NCBI RefSeq assembly: GCF_003731765.1
Contig: NZ_MOAL01000008.1
Coordinates: forward strand, 558,001 to 622,000
Direction of reading: 5' to 3'
Length of the DNA: 64,000 nt
Source: Pseudomonas chlororaphis
Lineage (GTDB): Bacteria > Pseudomonadota > Gammaproteobacteria > Pseudomonadales > Pseudomonadaceae
Every line of letters begins with the position of its first letter. Positions within the stretch are counted from its first letter, which is position 1. Below, one piece after another: positions 33,821-42,389 of this stretch. Made by a program: the position numbers and the translations under genes. Below the pieces are notes generated by a model. That model saw only the letters and a program-made list of their open reading frames with translations, was not told the DNA's origin and did not search any database.

Positions 33821-34303
33821 TCAGCTCAGGGCTTTTTCGATCGCCTGAACCACCGCCGGATCATCCGGTGCCGTGCGTGGGGAGAAACGCGCCAGGACGC
33901 GACCGTCCTTGCCCAGGAGGAATTTCTCGAAGTTCCAGGTGATATCCCCAGGGAACTCCGCGCCCTCGCCCGCCAGCAGACGGTACAACTGGTGACGCTC
34001 CGGACCATTCACCTCCAGCTTGCTGCTCAGCGGAAAGGTCACGCCATAGTTGAGGCTGCAGAAGTCCTGAATCTCCTGCTCGGAGCCCGGCTCCTGCCCG
34101 GCGAACTGATTGCACGGCAGGCCCAGGACACTGAACCCCTGGCCCTTGTACTGCTGATAGAGGTTCTCCAGCGCCGCGTATTGTGGTGTCAGGCCACACT
34201 TGGAGGCGACGTTGACCACCAGCACGACGTGCCCTTTGAAAGGGGCGAGCGGTAGCTCCTGACCATCCAGGGCTTTCAATTTAAGGTCGTGAAAAGCACT
34301 CAT
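33821..34303 (-). CDS. Glutathione peroxidase
   Basis: The 160-residue peroxidase has the thiol peroxidase fold with Cys36 in NVASKCGLT, Gln70 in FAGQEPG and Trp123-Asn124 in ITWNFEKF, which form the catalytic tetrad. It uses cysteine, not selenocysteine, and likely takes electrons from thioredoxin. The start at 34303 (MSAFHDLKLKAL) fits the family. It follows slyD on the same strand after a terminator, the same order I remember from P. aeruginosa. Confidence 0.94.
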   Translation of the reverse strand: MSAFHDLKLKALDGQELPLAPFKGHVVLVVNVASKCGLTPQYAALENLYQQYKGQGFSVLGLPCNQFAGQEPGSEQEIQDFCSLNYGVTFPLSSKLEVNGPERHQLYRLLAGEGAEFPGDITWNFEKFLLGKDGRVLARFSPRTAPDDPAVVQAIEKALS

Positions 34304-34386
34304 GACGAACTCCAAATTCCCGTGTTCTAACAGAAAACAGCCTCTCGACAGCACACCCTGTGCCCACGGCAATAACCGCGCCGACT

Positions 34387-34408
34387 AAAAAGGCGCCCTC
34401 GGGCGCCT
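34387..34408 (-). terminator. Intrinsic terminator after slyD
   Basis: AGGCGCC-CTCG-GGCGCCT is followed on the minus strand by TTTTT. It separates slyD from the downstream peroxidase gene. Confidence 0.85.
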
Positions 34409-34438
34409 CTCCAGTCAACTTGAGCTTAGCGCAGAAAA

Positions 34439-34924
34439 TCAGTGGTGATGGCCACCTTCGCCATGGACGTGGCCATGAGCGATTTCTTCCTGGCTGGCGT
34501 CGCGGATGGCGACGATTTTTACTTGGAAGTTCAGACGCTGGCCGGCCAACGGGTGGTTGCCGTCAACGGTCACGTCGTCGCCGTCCAGGTCACGGATGGT
34601 GACGATCTGCATCTGGCCATCCGGAGCGGAAGCGTGGAACTGCATGCCCACTTCCAGCTCGTCGACGCCTTCGAACATGCTGCGGCTCAGGGTGCTGACC
34701 AGCTCGGCCGCGTATTCGCCGTAGGCATCTTCAGGTTCTACGGCAACGGTCAGTTCATCACCAACCTGCTTGCCTTCCAGGGCTTTTTCCAGGCCTGGGA
34801 TGATGTTACCTGCGCCTTGCAGGTAGACCAGCGGGGCGCCGCCGGCAGAGCTGTCGATGACCTCACCAGCGTCGTTGGTCAGGGTATAGTCGATGGAGAC
34901 AGCCTTATTGGCGGCGATCAGCAT
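34439..34924 (-). CDS. slyD: FKBP-type peptidyl-prolyl isomerase SlyD
   Basis: The 161-residue protein has an FKBP domain with the IF-insert typical of SlyD (VEPEDAYGEYAAELV, then FHASAPDGQ and DGNHPLAGQRLNF) and a histidine-rich tail (HGHVHGEGGHHH, 150-161) that binds nickel or other metals. It folds proline-containing proteins and helps nickel delivery to hydrogenases in other bacteria. It is divergent from the small DUF3565 gene. Confidence 0.95.
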   Translation of the reverse strand: MLIAANKAVSIDYTLTNDAGEVIDSSAGGAPLVYLQGAGNIIPGLEKALEGKQVGDELTVAVEPEDAYGEYAAELVSTLSRSMFEGVDELEVGMQFHASAPDGQMQIVTIRDLDGDDVTVDGNHPLAGQRLNFQVKIVAIRDASQEEIAHGHVHGEGGHHH

Positions 34925-35015
34925 GGGGCGAGACCTTTTGCATTAGAAATGAAGAGCCGCAAGTTTAGCGAAGCCATCGCTCGAAAGCGAACGGAACCCA
35001 GACAGACGGACACCC

Positions 35016-35231
35016 ATGAAACCCTCCACAGTCACCGGTTTTCATCAGGATGAAGACAGCCATTGGGTCGTCGAACTGTCCTGCGGCCACACCCAGCACT
35101 TGCGCCACCTGCCGCCCTGGCAATCCCGCAGCTGGGTCCTGGACCCCGCGCAACGCCAGGAAAAAATAGGCCAGGCCTTTGCCTGTGGCTGGTGTGCGCA
35201 GGGCGCGGATAACGATAACCTTAGCGCCTGA
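35016..35231 (+). CDS. DUF3565 small protein
   Basis: The 71-residue protein belongs to DUF3565. The core FHQDEDSHWVVELSCGHTQHLRHLPPWQ and the final CGWC give paired Cys and His residues that could bind zinc. Function unknown. It lies between slyD and pta, where I remember ackA in P. aeruginosa. Confidence 0.85.
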   Translation: MKPSTVTGFHQDEDSHWVVELSCGHTQHLRHLPPWQSRSWVLDPAQRQEKIGQAFACGWCAQGADNDNLSA

Positions 35232-35292
35232 CGATCAGGTAGGCGGCCAGCCATAGACCGCCACCTTTGCCATGCACCTTCTGAGAATTCGC

Positions 35293-37392
35293 ATGCAAAC
35301 TTTTTTTATCGCGCCCACCGATTTTGGTGTGGGTCTGACCTCCATCAGCCTCGGGCTGGTGCGTACCCTGGAACGGGCCGGCCTGAAGGTCGGCTTTTTC
35401 AAGCCCATTGCCCAGCCCCATCCCGGCGATACCGGCCCCGAGCGCTCCACTGAGCTGGTGGCCCGCACCCACGGCCTCAAGCCGCCGCAGCCCCTGGCGC
35501 TGGCCCATGTCGAGCGGATGCTCGGCGACGGTCAGTTGGATGAGCTGCTGGAAGAAATCATCACCCTCTATCAGGAAGCCGCCATCGGCAAGGACGTGCT
35601 GATCGTCGAGGGCATGGTGCCGACCCGCAGCGCCAGCTACGCGGCCCGGGTCAACCTGCACCTGGCGAAAAGCCTGGATGCCGAGGTGATCCTGGTCTCG
35701 GCGCCGGAAAACGAAGTGCTCACCGAACTGTCCGGGCGCGTGGAGTTGCAAGCGCAGCTGTTTGGCGGCCCGCGAGACCCGAAAGTGCTCGGGGTGATCC
35801 TCAACAAGGTGCGCACCGACGAAAGCATGGAGCAATTCTCCGCGCGCCTGAAAGAACACTCGCCGCTGTTGCGCAGCGGCGACTTCCGCCTGCTGGGCTG
35901 CATCCCCTTCCAGCCGGAACTGAATGCCCCGCGCACCCGCGATGTGGCGGACCTGATGGGCGCCCAAGTGCTCAATGCCGGCGACTATGAAAGCCGGCGC
36001 ATGAGCAAAATCATCATTTGCGCGCGCACCATGCGCAACACCGTGGAACTGCTCAAGCCCGGCGTGCTGGTGGTAACCCCGGGCGACCGCGACGACATCA
36101 TCCTCGCTGTCAGCCTGGCAGCGATCAACGGCGTGCCTCTGGCCGGACTGCTGCTGACCAGTGACACCCTGCCCGACCCACGGATCATGGAGCTGTGCCG
36201 CGGCGCGCTGAATGCCGGCCTGCCGGTGCTGTCGGTGAGCTCCGGCTCTTACGACACCGCCAACCAGCTCAATGGCCTGAACAAGGAAATCCCCATCGAT
36301 GACCGCGAGCGCGCGGAAATCATCACCGACTTCGTCGCCAGCCACCTGGACGCCCGCTGGCTGCACCAGCGCTGCGGCACCCCGCGGGAAATGCGCCTGT
36401 CACCGGCGGTGTTCCGCTATCAGTTGATCCAGCGTGCCCAGGAGGCCAACAAACGCATCGTCCTGCCGGAAGGCAGCGAGCCGTTGACCGTACAAGCGGC
36501 GGCTATCTGCCAGGCCCGGGGCATTGCCCGCTGCGTGCTCCTGGCCAAACCGGAAGACGTGCAGGCCGTGGCCCGCGCCCACGGCATCGAGTTGCCGCCG
36601 GGCCTGGAGATCCTCGACCCGGACCTGGTGCGCGAGCGCTACGTGGAGCCCATGGTGGCTTTGCGCAAGAGTAAAAGCCTCAACGCGCCCATGGCCGAGC
36701 AGCAACTGGAAGACCCGGTGGTGATCGGCACCATGATGCTGGCCCTGGATGAAGTCGACGGCCTGGTCTCGGGGGTCATTCACTCCACCGCCAACACCAT
36801 TCGCCCGGCCCTGCAACTGATCAAGACCGCACCCGGCTGCACCCTGGTGTCCTCCGTGTTTTTCATGCTGTTCCCCGAGCAGGTGCTAGTGTACGGCGAC
36901 TGCGTGATGAACCCGCACCCCAGCGCCAGCGAACTGGCGGAGATTGCCCTGCAAAGCGCCGACTCGGCCGCCGCCTTCGGCATCACCCCGCGAGTGGCGA
37001 TGATCAGCTATTCCAGCGGCGACTCGGCCAGCGGCGAAGAAGTGGAAAAGGTCCGCGAAGCCACCTTGCTGGCCCATGAAGCGCAAAGCACGCTGCTGAT
37101 CGACGGCCCGCTGCAATATGACGCCGCTGCCAATGAAAACGTGGCCCGGCAACTGGCCCCCAACAGCCAGGTCGCCGGCAAGGCCACGGTCTTTGTGTTC
37201 CCCGACCTGAACACCGGCAACACCACCCACAAGGCGGTGCAACGCAGCGCCGATTGCGTGAGCCTGGGGCCGATGCTGCAAGGCCTGCGCAAACCGGTGA
37301 ACGACCTGCCGCGCGGCGCCCAGGTCGATGACATCGTCTACACCATCGCCCTCACCGCGATCCAAGCCGCCAACCGACCTATGGATGTCTAA
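35293..37392 (+). CDS. pta: Phosphate acetyltransferase
   Basis: The 699-residue enzyme interconverts acetyl-CoA and acetyl phosphate. The N-terminal P-loop-like and DRTGG regulatory parts (FIAPTDFGVGLTSISLGLVR at the start) are followed by the catalytic PTA_PTB domain (FRYQLIQRAQEANKRIVLPEGSEP from about 375, and SYSSGDSASGEEVEKVREAT). The start at 35293 fits the family. The acyltransferase gene starts directly at its stop (TAAATG). No acetate kinase gene is next to it. Confidence 0.95.
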   Translation: MQTFFIAPTDFGVGLTSISLGLVRTLERAGLKVGFFKPIAQPHPGDTGPERSTELVARTHGLKPPQPLALAHVERMLGDGQLDELLEEIITLYQEAAIGKDVLIVEGMVPTRSASYAARVNLHLAKSLDAEVILVSAPENEVLTELSGRVELQAQLFGGPRDPKVLGVILNKVRTDESMEQFSARLKEHSPLLRSGDFRLLGCIPFQPELNAPRTRDVADLMGAQVLNAGDYESRRMSKIIICARTMRNTVELLKPGVLVVTPGDRDDIILAVSLAAINGVPLAGLLLTSDTLPDPRIMELCRGALNAGLPVLSVSSGSYDTANQLNGLNKEIPIDDRERAEIITDFVASHLDARWLHQRCGTPREMRLSPAVFRYQLIQRAQEANKRIVLPEGSEPLTVQAAAICQARGIARCVLLAKPEDVQAVARAHGIELPPGLEILDPDLVRERYVEPMVALRKSKSLNAPMAEQQLEDPVVIGTMMLALDEVDGLVSGVIHSTANTIRPALQLIKTAPGCTLVSSVFFMLFPEQVLVYGDCVMNPHPSASELAEIALQSADSAAAFGITPRVAMISYSSGDSASGEEVEKVREATLLAHEAQSTLLIDGPLQYDAAANENVARQLAPNSQVAGKATVFVFPDLNTGNTTHKAVQRSADCVSLGPMLQGLRKPVNDLPRGAQVDDIVYTIALTAIQAANRPMDV

Positions 37393-38298
37393 ATGCTGGA
37401 ATTTCTGCCTGCCGCCCTGCGCGGGGTCATCGCCTCGCTGCTCCTGGCGCTGAACACCATCCTACTGTGCTCGTTTCTGTTCGGCGTGGCGATCGTCAAG
37501 GCCCTGCCCTTCGCCCTCACCCAGCGCTTGAGCCTCTGGCTGATGAACCACACCCACGAGGCCTGGATCAGCAACAACAAGGCCTGGATGCAACTGGTCT
37601 GCCGCACCCGCTGGCACCTCAGCGGCCTGGAAGGCCTGGACTACCAGCACTCCTACCTGGTCACCAGCAACCACCAGAGCTGGGTCGACATCATGGTGTT
37701 GCAGTACGTGCTCAACCGACGCATCCGCCCACTGAAGTTCTTTCTCAAGCAGGAGCTGATCTGGGTGCCGGTCATCGGCCTGGCCTGGTGGGCATTGGGC
37801 TTTCCCTTTATGAAGCGCTATTCCAAGGCCTACCTGGAGAAGTACCCGGAAAAGAAAGGCAAGGACCTGGAAACCACCCGCAAGACCTGCGCGAAGTTTC
37901 GCAACCAGCCGGTGGGCATCTTCAACTTCGCTGAAGGCACGCGCTTTACCGAGGGCAAGCACGCCCAGCAGCAATCACCGTTTCGCTACCTGCTCAAACC
38001 CAAGGCCGGCGGCATTGCCTTTGTGCTGGATGCCATGGGCGAACAGTTGGAGTCCATCGTCAACGTGACCATCCACTACCCAGCCGGACGGCCCGGTTAC
38101 TGGGACCTGCTGTGCGGTCGAGTCAAAGACGTGGTGGTGCAGTTTGAAGAAGTGCAGATTCCGCCACAGTTCATTGGCAAGAATTATGAGCAGGATGGGG
38201 AGTACCGGTTGGCGTTCCAGGGGTGGATCAATAAGCTGTGGGAAGACAAAGATGCACTGCTCGAGCGGTTGCATCAGGAATATCCTGGCCGGTCTTGA
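37393..38298 (+). CDS. Acyltransferase (PlsC family, YihG-like)
   Basis: The 301-residue protein is a membrane-anchored 1-acylglycerol-3-phosphate acyltransferase-like enzyme. An N-terminal membrane helix (14-38) precedes the HX4D motif in NHQSWVD near residues 95-101, FPFMKRYSK, and the EGTR motif in FAEGTRFT. It resembles YihG/OlsA-type acyltransferases that form phosphatidic acid. It directly follows pta, sharing its transcript. Confidence 0.9.
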   Translation: MLEFLPAALRGVIASLLLALNTILLCSFLFGVAIVKALPFALTQRLSLWLMNHTHEAWISNNKAWMQLVCRTRWHLSGLEGLDYQHSYLVTSNHQSWVDIMVLQYVLNRRIRPLKFFLKQELIWVPVIGLAWWALGFPFMKRYSKAYLEKYPEKKGKDLETTRKTCAKFRNQPVGIFNFAEGTRFTEGKHAQQQSPFRYLLKPKAGGIAFVLDAMGEQLESIVNVTIHYPAGRPGYWDLLCGRVKDVVVQFEEVQIPPQFIGKNYEQDGEYRLAFQGWINKLWEDKDALLERLHQEYPGRS

Positions 38299-38303
38299 GG
38301 GTT

Positions 38304-38370
38304 CCATCGCCGGCAAGCCGGCTCCTACGGTTGATCGCATTCCCATGTAGGAGGCGACTTGCCGGCGATG
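38304..38370. repeat. Inverted REP pair (REPIN-like)
   Basis: CATCGCCGGCAAGCCGGCTC at the left and GGCGACTTGCCGGCGATG at the right are inverted REP units, with about 25 bp between them. It follows the acyltransferase gene, a usual extragenic place for REP elements. Confidence 0.9.
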
Positions 38371-38395
38371 ACATCAGCCGCAACACCCACAATGC

Positions 38396-38433
38396 AAAAG
38401 CCCGCCACCGATCACTCGGTGGCGGGCTTTTTT
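38396..38433. terminator. Bidirectional intrinsic terminator
   Basis: A 12-bp stem AGCCCGCCACCG/CGGTGGCGGGCT with a 6-nt loop is flanked by AAAA on the left and six T on the right. It serves pta-acyltransferase on the plus strand and cysNC on the minus strand. Confidence 0.92.
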
Positions 38434-38446
38434 GTGGCCGCGTGGT

Positions 38447-40345
38447 TTAGATCGCGCCGCGTTGACGCAACAGATCCAGCACCTGCTTGACGCTTTCTTC
38501 CAGCGACAGGGCCTGGGTGTCGATCACCAGATCGGCATTCAACGGCACGTCGTAAGGGAAGGACTCGCCCGGGATGTTATCCCCGCCCGCCGCGTACAGG
38601 CCTTGCGGATCGCGCTCGGCGCACACCGCTGGAGAAGCCTGGACGTAAACGGTCAGCAAACGCTCCTTGCCGATCAGCGCCTTGGCCTGTTCACGGCCTT
38701 CAGCGTCCGGTGCAACAAAAGCGGCCAGGGTCAGCAGGCCGGCTTCGTTGAACTGACGGGCCACGTGGGCCGCACGACGCCAGTTCTCGGTACGCCCGGC
38801 GCGGTCCTGAGGCAGGCCCTTGTTCAGGTCGTGACGCAGGTTCTGGCCATCGAGGACGAACACCGCGCGGCCCATGTCGAACAGGCGACGCTCAACCGCA
38901 TAAGCCAGGGTGCTTTTGCCAGCACCCGACAGGCCGCTGAACAGCACGGTAGCCGGTTGCTGGCCGAAGCGCAGGGCGCGCTCTTCGGTGGCCACGTGGG
39001 CCAACTTGCCGTGCTGAGCCGAGCTGCCGTGGGTGACCGGCGGAGCGATGATCATGCCCGCCGCCACGGTGCCGTTGGTCAAACGGTCGATCACGATGAA
39101 CGCACCGGTGGTGCGGTTGCTGTCGTAACCGTCCAACGCGATGGCGGCGTCGAGGCTGACCTTGACCCGGCCGATCTCGTTCAGTTGCAGCGAACTCGCC
39201 GGGCCTTCGGCCAGGGTGTTCACATCCACACGGTGCACGATGCTGGTGATGGAACCCGGCACGTAGCTGGTGGCGCGCTTGATGTCGTACTTCTTGCCGG
39301 GCAGCATCGGCTCTTCGGCCATCCACACCAGCATGGCGTCGAAGGCGTCGGTCACTTGCGGCACGTTGTCGGCATGCACCAGCAGGTCGCCACGGGAGAT
39401 GTCGATCTCGTCTTCCATGGTCAGGGTCACGGCCTGGCCTGGGCCGGCGTGCTCCAGCTCACCTTCGAAGGTGACGATGGATTTGACCCGGCTGCTCTTG
39501 CCCGACGGCAGGACCACGACTTCGTCGCCCTTGTGCACGATGCCGCTGGCCAGGGTGCCGGCGAAACCGCGGAAGTTCAGGTTCGGACGGTTGACGTACT
39601 GCACCGGGAAACGCAGGTCGGTGTAGTTGCGGTCGTTGGCGATCTCGACGGTTTCCAGGATCTCCATCAACGACTGGCCGGTGTACCAAGGCGAGCGCTC
39701 GCTCTTGTTCACCACGTTGTCGCCCTTGAGCGCCGACATCGGCACGAAAGCCAGGGTGCTCGGCTTGAAGGCAATACCGTCGGCGAACTTCAGGTAATCG
39801 GCCTTGATCTGCTCGAATACGCTTTGATCGAAGCCATTGATGTCCATCTTGTTGACGGCCACCACGATGTGTTTGATCCCCAGCAACGAGGCAATAAAGC
39901 TATGGCGACGGGTCTGGGTCTGCACGCCGTAGCGGGCGTCGATCAGGATGATCGCCAGGTCACAGGTGGACGCACCGGTGGCCATGTTACGGGTGTACTG
40001 CTCATGGCCAGGGGTGTCGGCGATGATGAATTTACGCTTGGCAGTGGAGAAGTAACGGTAGGCGACATCGATGGTGATGCCCTGCTCACGCTCGGCCTGC
40101 AGGCCGTCAACCAGCAACGCCAGGTCGATATCGTCGCCGGTGGTACCGACTTTCTTCGAATCGCGGGTGATGGCTTCCAGGTGATCTTCGTAGATCATTT
40201 TGGAGTCGTGCAGCAGGCGCCCGATCAGGGTGCTCTTGCCGTCGTCGACGTTGCCGCAGGTCAGGAAGCGCAACATTTCCTTGCGCTCGTGCTGGCCCAG
40301 GTAGGCGAGGATGTCCTCGCTGATCAAATCAGATTGGTGCGACAT
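38447..40345 (-). CDS. cysNC: Bifunctional ATP sulfurylase GTPase subunit / APS kinase CysNC
   Basis: The 632-residue fusion combines the GTPase subunit of ATP sulfurylase with APS kinase. The EF-Tu-like part holds GNVDDGKSTLIGR near 31-43 and DTPGHEQYTRNM; the C-terminal APS kinase holds GLSGAGKSTLAYA near 466-478. With CysD it makes APS and then PAPS for sulfate reduction. Fusion of cysN and cysC is usual in Pseudomonas. It follows cysD after 9 bp. Confidence 0.97.
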   Translation of the reverse strand: MSHQSDLISEDILAYLGQHERKEMLRFLTCGNVDDGKSTLIGRLLHDSKMIYEDHLEAITRDSKKVGTTGDDIDLALLVDGLQAEREQGITIDVAYRYFSTAKRKFIIADTPGHEQYTRNMATGASTCDLAIILIDARYGVQTQTRRHSFIASLLGIKHIVVAVNKMDINGFDQSVFEQIKADYLKFADGIAFKPSTLAFVPMSALKGDNVVNKSERSPWYTGQSLMEILETVEIANDRNYTDLRFPVQYVNRPNLNFRGFAGTLASGIVHKGDEVVVLPSGKSSRVKSIVTFEGELEHAGPGQAVTLTMEDEIDISRGDLLVHADNVPQVTDAFDAMLVWMAEEPMLPGKKYDIKRATSYVPGSITSIVHRVDVNTLAEGPASSLQLNEIGRVKVSLDAAIALDGYDSNRTTGAFIVIDRLTNGTVAAGMIIAPPVTHGSSAQHGKLAHVATEERALRFGQQPATVLFSGLSGAGKSTLAYAVERRLFDMGRAVFVLDGQNLRHDLNKGLPQDRAGRTENWRRAAHVARQFNEAGLLTLAAFVAPDAEGREQAKALIGKERLLTVYVQASPAVCAERDPQGLYAAGGDNIPGESFPYDVPLNADLVIDTQALSLEESVKQVLDLLRQRGAI

Positions 40346-40354
40346 GACAGCCCC

Positions 40355-41272
40355 TTAGAAATAGCCTTGACGTTTTTTGTCTTCCATCGAGCCTGCACCA
40401 TCGTGGTCGATGACACGGCCCTGGCGCTCGGAAGTTCGCGTCAGGAGCATTTCCTGAATGATGTCCGTCAGCGTCTCGGCTTCGGACTCCACCGCACCCG
40501 TCAACGGGTAGCAGCCAAGGGTACGGAAACGTACTTTCTTTTTGACGATTCGGGCTTTGTCTTCGTCGGACAGGTGTTCGAGGATGCGGTCGTCGTCGAT
40601 CATGATCAACGTGCCGTTTTTCTCGATCACTTCACGCTCGGCAGCGAAGTACAGCGGCACGATCGGGATGCCTTCCAGGTAGATGTACTGCCAGATGTCC
40701 AACTCGGTCCAGTTCGACAGCGGGAACACGCGGATCGACTCGCCCTTGTTGACGTTGCCGTTGTAGACGTTCCACAGCTCGGGGCGCTGGTTCTTCGGGT
40801 CCCAACGGTGCTTGCTGTCGCGGAACGAATACACGCGCTCTTTGGCGCGGGACTTCTCTTCATCGCGACGGGCACCGCCGAACGCGGCGTCGAAACCATG
40901 CTTGTCCAGTGCCTGTTTCAGGCCCTCGGTCTTCATGATGTCGGTGTGCTTGGCACTGCCGTGGGTGAAGGGGTTGATACCCTGCGCCACACCGTCAGGA
41001 TTGACGTGGGTGATGAGGTCCAGGCCAAGCTCTTCGACCATGCGATCGCGGAACTTGTACATTTCCTGGAATTTCCACTGGGTATCGACGTGCATCACCG
41101 GAAACGGCAGCTTGCCCGGGAAGAACGCCTTGCGTGCCAGATGCAGCATCACGGCGGAGTCTTTACCGATGGAGTACAGCATCACCGGGTTATCGAACTC
41201 GGCGGCCACCTCGCGGATGATGTGGATGCTTTCCGCCTCCAGCTGTTTCAGATGCGTCAGTTTGTCGACCAT
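40355..41272 (-). CDS. cysD: Sulfate adenylyltransferase subunit 2
   Basis: The 305-residue adenylyltransferase subunit makes APS from sulfate and ATP. The PP-loop YSIGKDSAVMLHLARKAF near 32-49 and FGGARRDEEKSRAKERVYSFRD are intact. It forms the CysD-CysNC complex and is the first gene of the operon. A perfect 18-bp palindrome lies about 105 bp upstream. Confidence 0.97.
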   Translation of the reverse strand: MVDKLTHLKQLEAESIHIIREVAAEFDNPVMLYSIGKDSAVMLHLARKAFFPGKLPFPVMHVDTQWKFQEMYKFRDRMVEELGLDLITHVNPDGVAQGINPFTHGSAKHTDIMKTEGLKQALDKHGFDAAFGGARRDEEKSRAKERVYSFRDSKHRWDPKNQRPELWNVYNGNVNKGESIRVFPLSNWTELDIWQYIYLEGIPIVPLYFAAEREVIEKNGTLIMIDDDRILEHLSDEDKARIVKKKVRFRTLGCYPLTGAVESEAETLTDIIQEMLLTRTSERQGRVIDHDGAGSMEDKKRQGYF

Positions 41273-41376
41273 GGCTACTCACGAAAGCTTTCTTATGAAC
41301 GGCCATCGGGCCGTGTTCGAGCGGGGCATGCTAGCACAGCGTGCCGCTTCTATTCAGGGCGCCAAATAGAACGAAA

Positions 41377-41394
41377 CGATATATGAATATATCG
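41377..41394. promoter_or_regulatory. 18-bp palindrome upstream of cysD
   Basis: CGATATAT-GA-ATATATCG is a perfect inverted repeat within a short AT-rich patch in GC-rich DNA. It lies about 105 bp upstream of the cysD start. It may be part of a -10 region or a regulator site; CysB sites are not normally this symmetric. Confidence 0.45.
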
Positions 41395-41492
41395 CCTCGT
41401 TTGGGTCTGTCCGTGGCGTGTAGGGTGTCGGTTGGCCGAGGTTGGCGCTGGTGAAATCGCCGGGGGCGGCGACGTCGGATGCCCCTCAAACG

Positions 41493-41520
41493 GCGATCGC
41501 CGACAAGCCGGCGCCAACAG
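41493..41520. repeat. Degenerate REP-like element
   Basis: GATCGCCGACAAGCCGGCGCC differs at a few places from the REP core of the units at 38304-38370. It lies just after the Nif3-like gene. It is a decayed or divergent copy. Confidence 0.5.
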
Positions 41521-41528
41521 GCGGAGCG

Positions 41529-42287
41529 TTAGATGGGGTTGGGGCAGTCGATGAACAGGTGCTCCAAGGCGAAGCGCCGGGCCAGGTAATCACCCAGGGC
41601 CTGGACGCCATAACGCTCGGTGGCGTGATGGCCGGCGGCGATAAAGCTGATGCCGTTCTCTCGGGCGCTGTGATAGGTCTGCTCCGAGGCTTCGCCGCTC
41701 AGGTACAGGTCGACGCCGGCCTGCACGGCCTGGTCGATGTAGCCCTGGCCACCGCCGGTGCACCAGCCGACGCGGCGGATCATGTCCCCGCCTTCGATCA
41801 ACAACGGCTCGCGCCCCATGACTTCCTGCACGCGTCGGGCAAAGTCCCGTGGCGTCATGGGTTCGTTGAGTGAGCCCACCAGGCCGACGATTTTCAGGTT
41901 GTCCGGATCCAGGGGCCCTTCGACGGTGATGTCCAGTTGCCGCGCCAGTTGCACGTTGTTGCCAACGTCCGGATGCAGATCCAGGGGCAAGTGGTAGGCC
42001 AGCAGGCTGATGTCGTGCTTGAGCAGGGTTTTCAGGCGCCGCTGCTTCATGCCCGTGATGCACGGGTTCTCGCCTTTCCAGAAGTAACCATGGTGCACCA
42101 GCACCAGATCGGCCTTGGCCTCGACGGCGGCATCGAGCAATGCCTGGCTGGCGGTGACACCACTGACGATGCGCATCACCTGCGGACGCCCCTCGACCTG
42201 CAGGCCATTGGGGCAATAGTCGGCAATCCGCGAACTGCCCAGATAACGGTCGGCTTCTTCCACCAGGGTGCTCAGGGCAACGGCCAT
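41529..42287 (-). CDS. Nif3-like dinuclear metal protein
   Basis: The 252-residue protein belongs to the Nif3/YbgI family (GTP cyclohydrolase 1 type 2/Nif3). The metal-binding residues appear in DLVLVHHGYFW near 62-72 and in the AGHHATERYG segment near 217-226. YbgI forms a hexameric ring with a dinuclear metal site; its role in cells is unclear. It is divergent from algW, the neighbour I remember from P. aeruginosa. Confidence 0.9.
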   Translation of the reverse strand: MAVALSTLVEEADRYLGSSRIADYCPNGLQVEGRPQVMRIVSGVTASQALLDAAVEAKADLVLVHHGYFWKGENPCITGMKQRRLKTLLKHDISLLAYHLPLDLHPDVGNNVQLARQLDITVEGPLDPDNLKIVGLVGSLNEPMTPRDFARRVQEVMGREPLLIEGGDMIRRVGWCTGGGQGYIDQAVQAGVDLYLSGEASEQTYHSARENGISFIAAGHHATERYGVQALGDYLARRFALEHLFIDCPNPI

Positions 42288-42389
42288 AAAAGACTCCTAA
42301 ATATCCCGTTCAGAGGCGCGCTTGGCCTCGTATAATGCGCGACATTATGGGCCGTGCGCGGTCCTTCGCAACCACCCAGGACTTGCTCA

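Noticed and set aside
38432..41386. 984-codon plus-strand frame opposite cysNC and cysD
   Set aside because: The opposite strand encodes complete CysNC and CysD with all motifs; this frame is only codon-bias shadow.
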